Shown here piece by piece: positions 20,580-30,671 of a stretch of DNA of 64,000 nucleotides (the first letter of the stretch is position 1; every line of letters starts with the position of its first letter). The DNA comes from Sycon ciliatum (lineage: Eukaryota > Porifera > Calcarea > Leucosolenida > Sycettidae), in assembly GCF_964019385.1 (NCBI RefSeq), contig NC_088643.1, positions 78,011,626-78,075,625 of the forward strand, in the 5' to 3' direction. The notes beneath the pieces are model-generated. The model had not been told where the DNA came from, did no database searches, and saw only the letters and a program-made list of their open reading frames with translations. Both the position numbers and the translations under genes were made by a program.

Positions 20580-20897
20580 AAAGATAGGACTGTTCTGACG
20601 AAGCGTCACTCAACGCTCGGACTTGACCGCCGTCACCGGTTGCAGTATCAGTTGCAAGGAGAACTGGGAGGGTGTCACAGAAGCCACAGCTACAAAGTCG
20701 CTGCTGAAAGCTCTGAAGTGCTCGAGAAAAAACCTTGTCTTTTTGCGTTGCGTGAGTTGGAAAACTGATGGCTTGAAATACTGTCAGAAGTGTTTTGGTT
20801 CCTGCAATGCCGCAGTATGGATCTTCGCTACCTTGGAATAAAATCCTGTTCGATTTGCGAAATAAAGCAACCACGATCATCATCATCATCATCATAG
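20580..20897 (+). repeat. Probable retroelement 3' end with (ATC)n tail
   Basis: A short open stretch ends near 20841, followed by two AATAAA-like signals (20837 and 20861) and a run of atc trinucleotides at 20877-20895. A trinucleotide tail is usual for CR1/L2-type LINEs and their SINEs. No protein family is recognised in the open part. Confidence 0.35.
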
Positions 20898-20929
20898 AGA
20901 AGGGCCTCTTTTACGGGCAATCCAGAGAA

Positions 20930-21735
20930 AACTGAATATATTATCATCAATGAATATTTTAGAATTGCGATCAACAGAACGAGCTGAACCGACATTTTCA
21001 CAAAGGCTTTTATTGTATTCAAAAAAACGAGTGGATACGAAGGCAGTGAAGAACATGGAAGAAAGAAAAAATGTGATATGGAAGAAATGATGAACAAAAA
21101 ATCGTACTTCGAACTAGTTTTCGCACAACACTCCTCAGGAAGCTACGTTGTACTAATGAAAAACAATCCAGAAAGATACTAATAAAGAGAAATGGAGTGA
21201 GAAGAAACAACACCTATGAAAATGATAATCCTAGCACTAAGGTAATAACAGGAAAAACTGCGAAAGCACTTTAAAACGAACTTGTAAGGACTACTAGTAT
21301 ACTGTGACACAAGATATGACACCATGGCCAACCAGAGCCAAACAGACAGAACAAGCTGCTACTAAAACAATTTCAAACGAATAATACTGTCCTTCTGGAC
21401 ACACAGATTAGGCTTATGAATACGTTGACAAACAGCTTCTAACACACTCAACTGCAACTTATAACCATGACGAGCACGGCACAAAACAGAAAAAGAAGAA
21501 TCAGAATAAACCTTGCAGCAATCAGGACGAGATACAAGATGCTTATACACTGATGACTTCCTACTAGAAAACACACGCTCGCACCCACTCTTACTCACAC
21601 AATCATTCTCGCTCTCACACTCACCGGAATCACTGGACTCACTGGCCGAATCCTCCTCAACGACGTCCTGCCTCGGAGCAATCAGGTCCCGTCTCCTCCC
21701 ATCCCTCGTCTCACGTTCCTGTTGTGTATTCCGTT
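20930..21735 (-). mobile_element. GIY-YIG endonuclease-bearing retroelement tail, minus copy
   Basis: Minus-strand frame 21598-21362 (and its upstream extension to about 21700) encodes SSRKSSVYKHLVSRPDCC, SFSVLCRARHGYKLQLSVLE and KPNLCVQKDSIIRLKLF. The pattern of H at the start, L-x-V-L-E-A and a final P-x-L-C is like the C-terminal half of a GIY-YIG nuclease in Penelope-like or related elements; the catalytic GIY and YIG strands are not present. The 3' tail 20940-21360 is repeated at 21750-21965, 23460-23885 and 24216-24645. Confidence 0.55.
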
Positions 21736-21749
21736 GGTGAGGAGTGTTG

Positions 21750-21965
21750 TGCGAAAACTAGTTCGAAGTACAATTTTTTTGTTCATCATTTCTTCCATAT
21801 CACATTTTTTCTTTCTTCCATGTTCTTCACTGCCTTCGTATCCACTCGTTTTTTGAATACAATAAAAGCCTTTGTGAAAATGTCGGTTCAGCTCGTTCTG
21901 TTGATCGCAATTCTAAAACTATTGTCGCCTCGACGCCTATTTACATCAATGAATATGTCAATATA
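21750..21965 (+). mobile_element. Tail fragment of the GIY-YIG-type element
   Basis: Plus-oriented copy of the element's terminal tail (gttcttcactgccttcgtatc .. cctcgacgcctatttaca). It lies head-to-head with the minus copy ending at 21735. Confidence 0.7.
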
Positions 21966-22099
21966 GTCGGGAAACCATTGAATTGAGTTAAGTTAAGAAT
22001 ACTATTGTGCCAGATAAATATTGGATGATTGCTGATATTGTACCAAGAAAATATTGTCTATTGTAAGATATTAATCCCACATTGAAGTGACACGTGATA

Positions 22100-22572
22100 T
22101 TCTGCTCAGGTCAAGTGCAATGCACTAACTTAAAAACCTAACACCTGAAGCGAAGAGGACGTTCTATTTATCCATTGTGCAATCGACTCTCGACTATGCC
22201 AGTAACGCTTATCTGCACTGTCTCAGCGCCACCCTGTTCAATAAGATCGTGACGGTCAGTCACATAGCAATGAAGAAGGTTTTTGGGTTTGACCGCATGA
22301 TGTCTACTGAAATTGTTCTCCGCAAATATCATCTCTATTCTTTGTTGCCATCTTTGATGGCAACAAAGAATTATGACTTCTCCTGGACCAGGAAATCTGC
22401 CATTGACCAGAGGAAGGATTTGATCTGCTGCTCGGATTATAGCGTTAGACGCCAACCCTGCAGTCAAGATCAAGATGGATACGTCGCCTCAGCAGCCAAC
22501 AGTTTTATGTCACACCTAGCAGCCTTCCTTTCACTATACCGCTGGCTGAATTTCAATTATCGAGGTTTGTGA
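22100..22572 (+). mobile_element. LINE C-terminal fragment
   Basis: The frame reads KRTFYLSIVQSTLDYASNAYLH.. and then a HIAMKKVFG stretch, which resembles the region downstream of the RT domain in CR1/jockey elements (I-x-P-x-L-x-Y-A-x-x-x-W, then R-A-L-R). No RT motif remains. It is a decayed 3' fragment. Confidence 0.45.
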
Positions 22573-22922
22573 AGTATTTGTCTTGTGCCGCTAGCAATCT
22601 TCAGATGTGACGTTAGACGTCCGTGATGATTTGTTGGTTTTCACTTGGGGTCTACTTTTCACCTACCTCAGTACCATCTGTGACGTGTAAACTAGCGCAA
22701 CCTATTCCTGTGTACCTCTCCTTCTCATTGTGAATGATTTAGCACTTGTGATAGTTGTGTCTGGTAGGGTTCAGAACACGTTACACCTCCATACTGCACT
22801 ATTCCTTTTGTGTTGATATGTCACATATGTGAGTTAGTTGAGTGTTTACACTACCTCAGTGCGCCAGTATCTTTCTATAAAATAGCATTATTCAGCTAAA
22901 CCCCTTCATTCAACAACTGCTT

Positions 22923-22980
22923 CTCCTCTGATGAGTTCCCCGTTATTATCTCTATGGAACGAAACAAGACTTGTCAGGAG
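22923..22980 (+). ncRNA. Hammerhead ribozyme, type I
   Basis: All core elements are in order. Stem I is CTCCT (22923-22927) with AGGAG (22976-22980). The core CTGATGA is at 22928-22934. Stem II is GTTCC (22935-22939) with GGAAC (22956-22960). GAAA is at 22961-22964, stem III is CAAGACTTG (22965-22973), and TC at the cleavage site is at 22974-22975. Every stem pairs perfectly and all conserved core bases are present. Self-cleavage is predicted after position 22975. Hammerheads of this open-stem-I, short-stem-III kind are known from Penelope-like elements and retrozymes. The host repeat around it is not identified; GIY-YIG tails lie on both sides. Confidence 0.85.
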
Positions 22981-23261
22981 TACTACTACTTGCTTTCGTG
23001 GAGTGTGGCTGGTGAACTGTTCGTGCTGTGATCTACAAGCGTCGTGTAGTCTCGTCGGGTCAAATGAAAAACCTATTACTACTGTATTTGACGGACCTAT
23101 TGAAGATGGCAACAAAGAATTAAAAGGCAGAATGATAATCGGGTACGCAGCATACCCATGACAACGGGGTATTTGAGATCATTATGGCGCTCTACAAAAA
23201 GGGAGGCCAAAGACTTCAAGAACTGATTGGTCTCAGAGTCAGGTCCACTGAATCCATACCG

Positions 23262-23345
23262 TAAAATTCCGTTATAAGCCCCGGGCGTATACTTTGCAGA
23301 GCGTCAAAAACCGGGCGTATATTTGGGCATGGGCGTTATTTCGGA
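23262..23345. repeat. Terminal repeat of a pogo-like or related DNA transposon
   Basis: The sequence taccgtaaaattccgttata followed by agccccgggcgtat motifs has the accgta-aatt-cg start seen also at 62578 before the transposase. No partner end was found nearby, so it is a solo terminus. Confidence 0.4.
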
Positions 23346-23459
23346 CGAAATCTGCAGAGGATCAATCTATCAGCAACCCACTAGTTTCAGTGAACCACCA
23401 TTCACACTGAGCGCGGTAAAGGTACATCAAACCACAGCTGGAAATTTGGTCGTAAGTTA

Positions 23460-23885
23460 TCATTGCGATCAACAGAACGAGCTGAACCGACATTTCACAA
23501 AGGCTGTTATTGTATTCAAAAAACAAGTGGATACGAAGGCAGTGAAGAACATGGAAGAAAGAAAAAATGTGATATGGAAGAAATGATGAACAAAAAACGT
23601 ACTTGTACTTCGAACTAGTTTTCGCACACACTCCTCAGGAAGCTACGTTGTACTAATGAAAAACAATCCAGAAAGATACTAATAAAGAGAAATGGAGTGA
23701 GAAGAAACAATACCTATGAAAATGATAATCCTAGCACTAAGGTAATAACAGGAAAAACTGCGAAAGCACTTTTAAAACGAACTTGTAACTTGTAACTTGT
23801 AACTTGTTGTGACACAAGATATGACACCATGGCCAACCAGGGCCAAACAGACAGAACAAGCTGCTACTAAAACTATTTCAAACGA
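23460..23885 (-). mobile_element. GIY-YIG element tail, minus copy
   Basis: This matches 20960-21370 in the same orientation and stops at the end codons of the ORF. It abuts the plus copy at 23886, so the two form a large inverted repeat. Confidence 0.75.
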
Positions 23886-24645
23886 ATAATGCTGATTGCT
23901 CCAAGGCGGGACGTCGTTGAGGAGGATTCGGCCAGTGAGTCCAGTGAGTCCGGTGAGTGTGAGAGCGAGAATGATTGTGTGAGTAAGAGTGGGTGCGAGC
24001 GTGTGTTTTCTAGTAGGAAGTCATCAGTGTATAAGCATCTTGTATCTCGTCCTGATTGCTGCAAGGTTTATTCTGATTCTTCTTTTTCTGTTTTGTGCCG
24101 TGCTCGTCATGGTTATAAGTTGCAGTTGAGTGTGTTAGAAGCTGTTTGTCAACGTATTCATAAGCCTAATCTGTGTGTCCAGAAGGACAGTATTATTCGT
24201 TTGAAATTATTTTAGTAGCAGCTTGTTCTGTCTGTTTGGCTCTGGTTGGCCATGGTGTCATATCTTGTGTCACAGTATACTAGTAGTCCTTACAAGTTCG
24301 CTTTAAAGTGCTTTCGCAGTTTTTCCTGTTATTACCTTAGTGCTAGGATTATCATTTTCATAGGTGTTGTTTCTTCTCACTCCATTTCTCTTTATTAGTA
24401 TCTTTCTGGATTGTTTTTCATTAGTACAACGTAGCTTCCTGAGGAGTGTTGTGCGAAAACTAGTTCGAAGTACGATTTTTTGTTCATCATTTCTTCCATA
24501 TCACATTTTTTCTTTCTTCCATGTTCTTCACTGCCTTCGTATCCACTCGTTTTTTGAATACAATAAAAGCCTTTGTGAAATGTTGGTTCAGCTCGTTCTG
24601 TTGATCGCAATTCTAAAACTATTGTCGCCTCGACGCCTATTTACA
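23886..24645 (+). mobile_element. GIY-YIG endonuclease-bearing retroelement tail, plus copy
   Basis: The frame 23883-24215 encodes an acidic Ser/Glu-rich segment, then SGCERVFSSRKSSVYKHLVS, the conserved nuclease-like C-terminus and a stop after IIRLKLF. A 430-base tail identical in kind to the minus copies follows and ends in (AAT)n at 24645-24680. The sequence is nearly the reverse complement of 20940-21735. Confidence 0.55.

Positions 24646-24680
<35 letters not shown>
24645..24680. repeat. (AAT)n microsatellite
   Basis: Twelve AAT units at the junction between the GIY-YIG tail and the SINE array. Confidence 0.95.
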
Positions 24681-24681
<1 letters not shown>

Positions 24682-25420
24682 TTGGAAAGGATTGGGAGAA
24701 CTTCAAATTCAAAGGATCAGTCGGGGAAGTGAACTGCCTGAAAAGAGAAAAAAACGCCAGACCCACCAGGACTCGAACCTGGGACCCTGCTTGTCATGAG
24801 CAATGCTCTAACCACTGAGCTATGGGACCAGGCTGAACCCAGAAGGCGCTGACAAGTTTTTCACTCCAAAGGCAGTTCACAACACGTGCCACACATACTG
24901 ATGGCACTTGGGTCTTTTTCCCTCCCCCAGGGGACCAACCACGGTCAGTTTCTGGAAACTACCAGAGGTGAAAGAAAGTGATTAAATTTGGAAAGGATTG
25001 GGAGAACTTCAAATTCAAAGGATCAGTCGGGGAAGTGAACTGCCTGAAAAGAGAAAAAACGCCAGACCCACCAGGACTCGAACCTGGGACCCTGCTTGTC
25101 ATGAGCAATGCTCTAACCACTGAGCTATGGGACCAGGCTGAACCCAGAAGGCGCTGACAAGTTTTTCACTCCAAAGGCAGTTCACAACACGTGCCACACA
25201 TACTGATGGCACTTGGGTCTTTTTCCCTCCCCCAGGGGACCAACCACGGTCAGTTTCTGGAAACTACCAGAGGTGAAAGAAAGTGATTAAATTTGGAAAG
25301 GATTGGGAGAACTTCAAATTCAAAGGATCAGTCGGGGAAGTGAACTGCCTGAAAAGAGAAAAAAACGCCAGACCCACCAGGACTCGAACCTGGGACCCTG
25401 CTTGTCATGAGCAATGCTCG
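24681..25420 (-). repeat. Tandem array of a tRNA-like SINE, about 305-bp unit
   Basis: Units start at 24681, 24987 and 25292 (tttggaaaggattggg), almost identical; the third is cut at about 25420. Each contains on the minus strand a tRNA-like body with A box tagctcagtggttagagc and B box ggttcgagtcc. The anticodon loop lacks T33, so these are SINE units rather than tRNA genes. Confidence 0.8.
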
Positions 25421-25594
25421 TGTTGTGAACTGCCTTTGGAGTGAAAAACTTGTCAGCGCCTTCTGGGTTCAGCCTGGTCCCATAGCTCAGTGGTTAGAGC
25501 ACTGCTCATGACAAGCAGGGTCCCAGGTTCGAGTCCTGGTGGGTCTGGCGTTTTTTTTCTCTTTTCAGGCAGTTCACTTCCCCGACTGATCCTT

Positions 25595-25600
<6 letters not shown>
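25421..25600 (+). repeat. Inverted tRNA-like SINE unit
   Basis: The same unit as the preceding array but reversed, running from gtgttgtgaactgcc to gatcctttga, with the tRNA-like body at about 25477-25547. It ends in (AAT)n at 25599-25632. Confidence 0.8.
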
Positions 25601-25629
<29 letters not shown>

Positions 25630-25632
<3 letters not shown>

Positions 25633-26223
25633 TGTAAAAGAGAAAAGGACATATGGATACGAGTTAAGAGTAACTCTCCATCACTGTAACATGATACTAT
25701 ATACAGTCAGAAAGTGCAATAACTAGGCACAAAACTGACAGAGTACTGAGACATTCGACGTCCTGACACCTAACTTCAACACATCTCCGTAGCGCTAACC
25801 GACAGCCTTCCAACTTGGAAGGTTCAAGGTTGTGGAAAGACCAAAGAGGGGAAGGCAAGCGCAACGAAAACGAGCAAAAGCTACAGTCCCAACGGAACAA
25901 AGAATGTCGATTGTTACTGGACGATGACGAGACCAGTACGATATTTGACAAAGCGGTCTAACTACAATTCGAAGCAGCAAAGCAGCACACCACCCAACTT
26001 GGGTGGGTCATAAATATCAAAGATAAGTAAAGAAAGGGAAGCTTTGCGAAAACGAATTGTACAAGCCGAAAGCCAAACTCCTACAGTACTCCTCATGCAT
26101 GACATTGTGATGGACTAGTTGACTACAAAACAAGTTGTTTCACACGACGTACGTTTCGCCGTATGGTTCGTGACGGCTCATCAGGTGTGCAATTTGAAAC
26201 TCGGATGTTGAGCCATAAATAAA
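25630..26223 (-). repeat. Full copy of the hammerhead-associated repeat
   Basis: About 594 bases; read on the minus strand it starts catttatttatggctcaaca, enters the ribozyme within about 35 bases and runs through non-coding sequence to cttttctcttttac. The same catttatttatggctc sequence recurs at its far end in other copies, so units can be joined in tandem: another unit starts directly at 26224. Short length, no ORF, tandem joining and a ribozyme fit a retrozyme or the pseudo-LTR of a Penelope-like element. Confidence 0.75.
26141..26189 (-). ncRNA. Hammerhead ribozyme, type I
   Basis: On the minus strand, stem I CACAC (26189-26185) pairs with GTGTG (26145-26141). CTGATGA follows at 26184-26178. 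Stem II GCCGT pairs with ACGGC across a 10-base loop. Then come GAAA, a minimal stem III (CGTACG, 2 base pairs with a 2-base loop) and TC at the cleavage site. All invariant core bases are present. Very short stem III is characteristic of hammerheads in Penelope-like elements, which are thought to work best as dimers. Confidence 0.88.
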
Positions 26224-26474
26224 TGTAAAAGAGAAAAGGACATATGGATACGAGTTAAGAGTAACTCTCCATCACTGTAACATGATACTATATACAGTCA
26301 GAAAGTGCAATAACTAGGCACAAAACTGACAGAGTACTGAGACATTCGACGTCCTGACACCTAACTTCAACACATCTCCGTAGCGCTAACCGACAGCCTT
26401 CCAACTTGGAAGGTTCAAGGTTGTGGAAAGACCAAAGAGGGGAAGGCAAGCGCAACGAAAACGAGCAAAAGCTA
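26224..26474 (-). repeat. Partial tandem copy of the hammerhead-associated repeat
   Basis: Identical to 25630-25880 and directly adjacent to the full copy; cut at gctaca near 26474, where the inverted copy begins. Confidence 0.8.
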
Positions 26475-26983
26475 CATCACAATGTCATGCATGAGGAGTA
26501 CTGTAGGAGTTTGGCTTTCGGCTTGTACAATTCGTTTTCGCAAAGCTTCCCTTTCTTTACTTATCTTTGATATTTATGACCCACCCAAGTTGGGTGGTGT
26601 GCTGCTTTGCTGCTTCGAATTGTAGTTAGACCGCTTTGTCAAATATCGTACTGGTCTCGTCATCGTCCAGTAACAATCGACATTCTTTGTTCCGTTGGGA
26701 CTGTAGCTTTTGCTCGTTTTCGTTGCGCTTGCCTTCCCCTCTTTGGTCTTTCCACAACCTTGAACCTTCCAAGTTGGAAGGCTGTCGGTTAGCGCTACGG
26801 AGATGTGTTGAAGTTAGGTGTCAGGACGTCGAATGTCTCAGTACTCTGTCAGTTTTGTGCCTAGTTATTGCACTTTCTGACTGTATATAGTATCATGTTA
26901 CAGTGATGGAGAGTTACTCTTAACTCGTATCCATATGTCCTTTTCTCTTTTACATTTATTTATGGCTCAACATCCGAGTTTCA

Positions 26984-26990
<7 letters not shown>
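26475..26990 (+). repeat. Inverted copy of the hammerhead-associated repeat
   Basis: Plus-oriented, from tcacaatgtcatgcatgagg to the tail ..ccgagtttcaaat and then (AAT)n at 26985-27024. It lacks the ribozyme because it starts just inside the end of the ribozyme segment. Confidence 0.8.
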
Positions 26991-27026
<36 letters not shown>

Positions 27027-27072
27027 TTAACTGGTTTGAGGGAAAGAGACAAACAATAATAATAATAATAAT
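26985..27072. repeat. (AAT)n microsatellites
   Basis: Two AAT tracts (26985-27024 and 27055-27072) at the end of the hammerhead repeat. Confidence 0.9.
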
Positions 27073-27089
27073 AAGCGGTGACTGTGATT

Positions 27090-28860
27090 TTGTTTACTGG
27101 AAGATACTGAAGTGTTGTCTGACAAGGGTACGGAGTTTGGGCATGTCTGGAGCTTGCCTTGTAACACTGGGAGGCAGTTGGAGCCACGTGGAGTAGGAGG
27201 AAAAGAAAGGGGAATTTACGAATAGGGTAGACCTAGCTAGGGGGAGACGAACGAGGCTTCGGGTGGCACCACCCGACTTAATGCTGGTCAAGAAAAATGA
27301 AATGAGCCAGGGTGCACTTGGAAGCATCAAGGTAGCGTTGCAAGGTGGTAGTGGATGCAGTAGCATACAAGTCTGGATTTGAGATGTAACGATCAGTACG
27401 AAATATTATGCGCAGTATACGGCGATGGAGAACTTCTAATTTCGCGATTTGGGTTTTGTTAATGGTAGACCAAGCAGGGACGTGAAGAGGGGAGAATGTA
27501 TGATTTATAAAAATTAATCCGGCAATTGTGGGGCAAATGGGAGAAGTGACTTGTCATTATGCCGACAGATCGGCATACGCGTGAGGACACATGGTCAGCA
27601 TGGAAATACCAGGAGAGGGCGGAATCTATGACAATGCCAAGGTGTTTATGATGGGGCGCTACAGAAATAGGGTGACCGGGGTCGTCGGGAAAGTGGAAGA
27701 TGGGCACTGGATCTGTGGGATGGGGAAAAAGGAGGAGCTCCGTTTTGGTCACATTTGGCTTGAGGTACCAAGTGCTCATCCAGTGGACACTGTTGTTGAT
27801 GCAGGTCTGAACGTTGGGGTACAGGGTGATGTGAGATATAGATGGGGAGGAAGCAAGGACAGTGGTATCGTCTGCAAACAAAGAAATATTGGGAATTGCA
27901 TAGGGGAGGTCATTAAGGAAGAGCAGGCGACCCGGGCATAATGGAGCCCTGGGGAACTCCGGACGTCACAGATTCGGGGTCAGATAAAGTTCCATAGTGA
28001 CCATACACTGTGACGAGCTGATTTCGGTAGGAGAGATAACTAGTTATCCAGGCGAGTAGAGAGCCGGAGACACGGTGAGCACGATCGAAGTTTGGCGATG
28101 AGGCCCTTGTGCTACACGGTGTCAAAGGCCTTGGAGAGGTCAAAGAAACAGATGTAGGAGACCTGCCGCTGGTCTTTTAGAGAGCAGAGGTCTTGAATTA
28201 TGCGCAGGGATGTGTTGTCCTTACGACGGAAGCTAGATTAAAGACGGGTGAAGAAGAGGGGAGATATGGTCATACCAGGCGGTCGTACACTGTCCTCTCT
28301 AGCAGTTTGGAGACACAGGACAGGAGGGAGATTGGTCGGTAATTAGACGGGTTGTTCTTGTCGCCTTTATTTTTGTACATTGGAATGGCAGTGGCTGACT
28401 TCCATCGTGACGGGAATGTGGCAGAGGAGAGGGATAGGTTAAAAAGAATGGAGAGTAGGCGGGTAATTGAGTACCTCAGTTTCCTGAGAATCTCATTGGT
28501 GATCCAATCGGCTCCGGGGGATTTGTTCAGAGGCAGCCTTGCGATATACTTGTAAACAGTCGAGGAGGTGATGATCAGGGAGTGCAATGTAGTTGCTGGT
28601 GGAGGTAGAGAGGAAATAGTGGGAATAGGAGAATCAGGGTCAACCTGCACGCCAGCACTGACGAAGTGGCGGTTCAATAAGTTACCAATGGAAGCCGGAG
28701 AGGTGCTTGTTCGACCACTGGGGCCCATCATCTCCGAAGGCCCGGGCCTTCTGGTAGAGGTACGATTCAGTTCATTGGTGCTATTCTCTGTAACAAGACG
28801 CCACCTATGATGCGCTGTGAACCTTGTCACGCCCATTTCTGTGCTCTCTCGAAAGCGTCG
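27090..28860 (-). mobile_element. CR1/jockey-like LINE, pseudogenised
   Basis: Minus-strand frames in order give LPLNKSPGADWITNEILRKL (from 28580), NPSNYRPISLLSCVSKLLE (about 28350-28290), VTSGVPQGS (near 27950) and FADDTTVLASS (27880-27850). The post-RT HLGIVIDSALSW region and a C-terminal part to 27094 follow. At least four frame changes separate these pieces, so no full product can be made. The 5' part with any endonuclease is absent. Confidence 0.85.
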
Positions 28861-28869
28861 AAGTATTCA

Positions 28870-29875
28870 AAGTAGGTCACTTTTATCTGTTCACCACTGG
28901 TCAATCCTTTCTAATTTTGTGTAAGATTTTATCTGATCAAATCCTATCCTATTGGTACCTAATGCTCTGCAAGGATGATAGGAAATGAACTTCTCGACAT
29001 CAAATCGGTCAGTTACACTCCGTGTTTTCGGTTTTCAACAGGGTTCTTTTTCCCGCAGATCTATCTGTAACATATTCAGTTACCTTCGGTGACTTCTTCA
29101 CTTGTGATTTTTCTCCTCCCCTCCCCATTACTATTACCGTATTATTTGTCATGTCGCTCGCATGTATAAAAGGAGGCGCCATCGCCTGTTTGTGTTGCGG
29201 CTTTTAATAAAATTCAACAGTCATGAACAACAACAACAATGTATGACCCGGGCGCTGGTAGGGTTTCGTAGTTGACGAATGAGCACAGGGAGGGATGGGA
29301 GGCGAGGGTTTGTGGGAGGTATCGTGGCACGGAGGTCATAAGTTCCTCATAAGTTAACTCGTACCATTACCATTTTGTCCTTCTCCTTTTTATTCAGGAC
29401 AACTTGCGATTTCGCTTTATTCTCTGTAGTTTCTCGTAAAAAAAAGAGAAGAAAAAAGCCCATGATGAGAAGAGAATGGAAACGTTCACGTTTGATTCGG
29501 CTTACTAAGTATTTTCGATATGTTTTTCTAGACTGGTGTGGATGTCGTAGATGCATGTGCTACATCAAAGAATTGAAAACGCACACAGGTACACTGATGA
29601 TGGACAAGAAAGTTGCTCTGAACGAATTCCTTCTTTATTTTTCCACTTATTATTATTATTATTAGAAGCTTCTCCGCGTTGGCATCAATGCAATGTAAAT
29701 ATACACAGCATGTATAGCTTTCGCATAAGCCGAAGCGACAACAGCCAAACAGGATATTGATCGCGATATAAAACATATGCGATATAAAACGCGTGACGAA
29801 AATAGAATACAATTAAAACAAGCAAACGAGCAGCTCAACCGAGTTGAATTTGAACTTGCTGATCATTATCAGGGT
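28870..29875. other. No gene recognised
   Basis: Between two LINE remnants. A stretch at 29459-29560 (cccatgatgagaagagaatgg .. gactggtgtgg) is shared with 47838-47920, so it is part of a dispersed repeat. An (ATT)n tract lies at 29647-29664. Nothing coding is supported. Confidence 0.5.
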
Positions 29876-30439
29876 TCATCTGTGAGCAGCAACATATCTC
29901 TCCAGGATACGGCCGCTGAGGTAGGTCCACGCCCCGCGATTCTGGGCGATGCTCCTCAGCTCCTCAAGATCTGCCGAGGTCTTGAGGGTCCTCCCAACCA
30001 GCTCGAGATCGTGTCTGAGCACGACCGGCAGAGTTGTGCGCGGCCTGCCCCTCCAGGTAGGCTCAGTGGATGGCTTGAAGTAGGAGCACATTGACAGGTT
30101 CGCCGGTGCACTCTGGTCCAGCCGCAGCACGTGCCCAAACAGACGCCAGCGGGCTCCCAGGATCGAGATACCAAGTGGTGTTGAGTTTGTCCTCTTGTAC
30201 AGGGTGTTATTCTTGATCTTAGCTGGGTACCGTATGCCAATAACTTTCCGCAGTTGTTGTCTGTGGAACGCATCAACTCTATGCATAGCGGTGGCAGTGA
30301 GGCCCCAAGTCCCGTTGTTGTAGCACAGGACCGGTAAGACGAATGCCTTGTATAGCCGTACTCTCAGCGATTCGTTTACAATGGAACCTCGTATCCATAA
30401 TGCCCAGAGCCGGTGCAGGGCAGCTGTGGCGAGTTGCAT
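29876..30439 (-). mobile_element. LINE C-terminal region
   Basis: One open frame of 187 codons reads LYKAFVLPVLCYNNGTWGLT, a RLFGHVLRLDQSAP stretch and WRGRPRTTLPVVLRHDLELV. This is the conserved region downstream of the RT in a common LINE class (the L-Y-N-x-x-T-W segment, the F-G-H-x-x-R segment and the R-G-R-P-R-T-T-L-P motif). The frame is intact but no RT domain is attached. The fragment at 49250-49531 carries the same C-terminal motif. Confidence 0.75.
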
Positions 30440-30671
30440 TCTCCGCGCAGCATCCTCGTGGTCACCAATGAGGGAGCCCAGCTATAATAAATTATGTTAG
30501 TCGACAATCAAGGAATGCTTCCGGCACAATTCGTCCTCCTTGTTGCTATTATGCTCCCCTTATGCATAATTCTTCGCTAAATGTATCACCTAGATGTAAT
30601 GGTTACCACCTTTCTTAGGCTTTGTGATGCTATTTTCCCTTTTTGTTTCATTGGTTCTTGTTGCTGGTAAC

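Noticed and set aside
20592..20632. Hammerhead-like ctgacga with stem agcgt/acgct
   Set aside because: The core is CTGACGA rather than CTGATGA, GAAA is replaced by CGGA, and no stem I or III closes it.
25477..25547. Functional tRNA gene cluster at 24.7-25.5 kb
   Set aside because: A and B boxes are good but the anticodon loop catgaca lacks T33, the acceptor stem has a mismatch, and the unit repeats as part of a 305-bp SINE.
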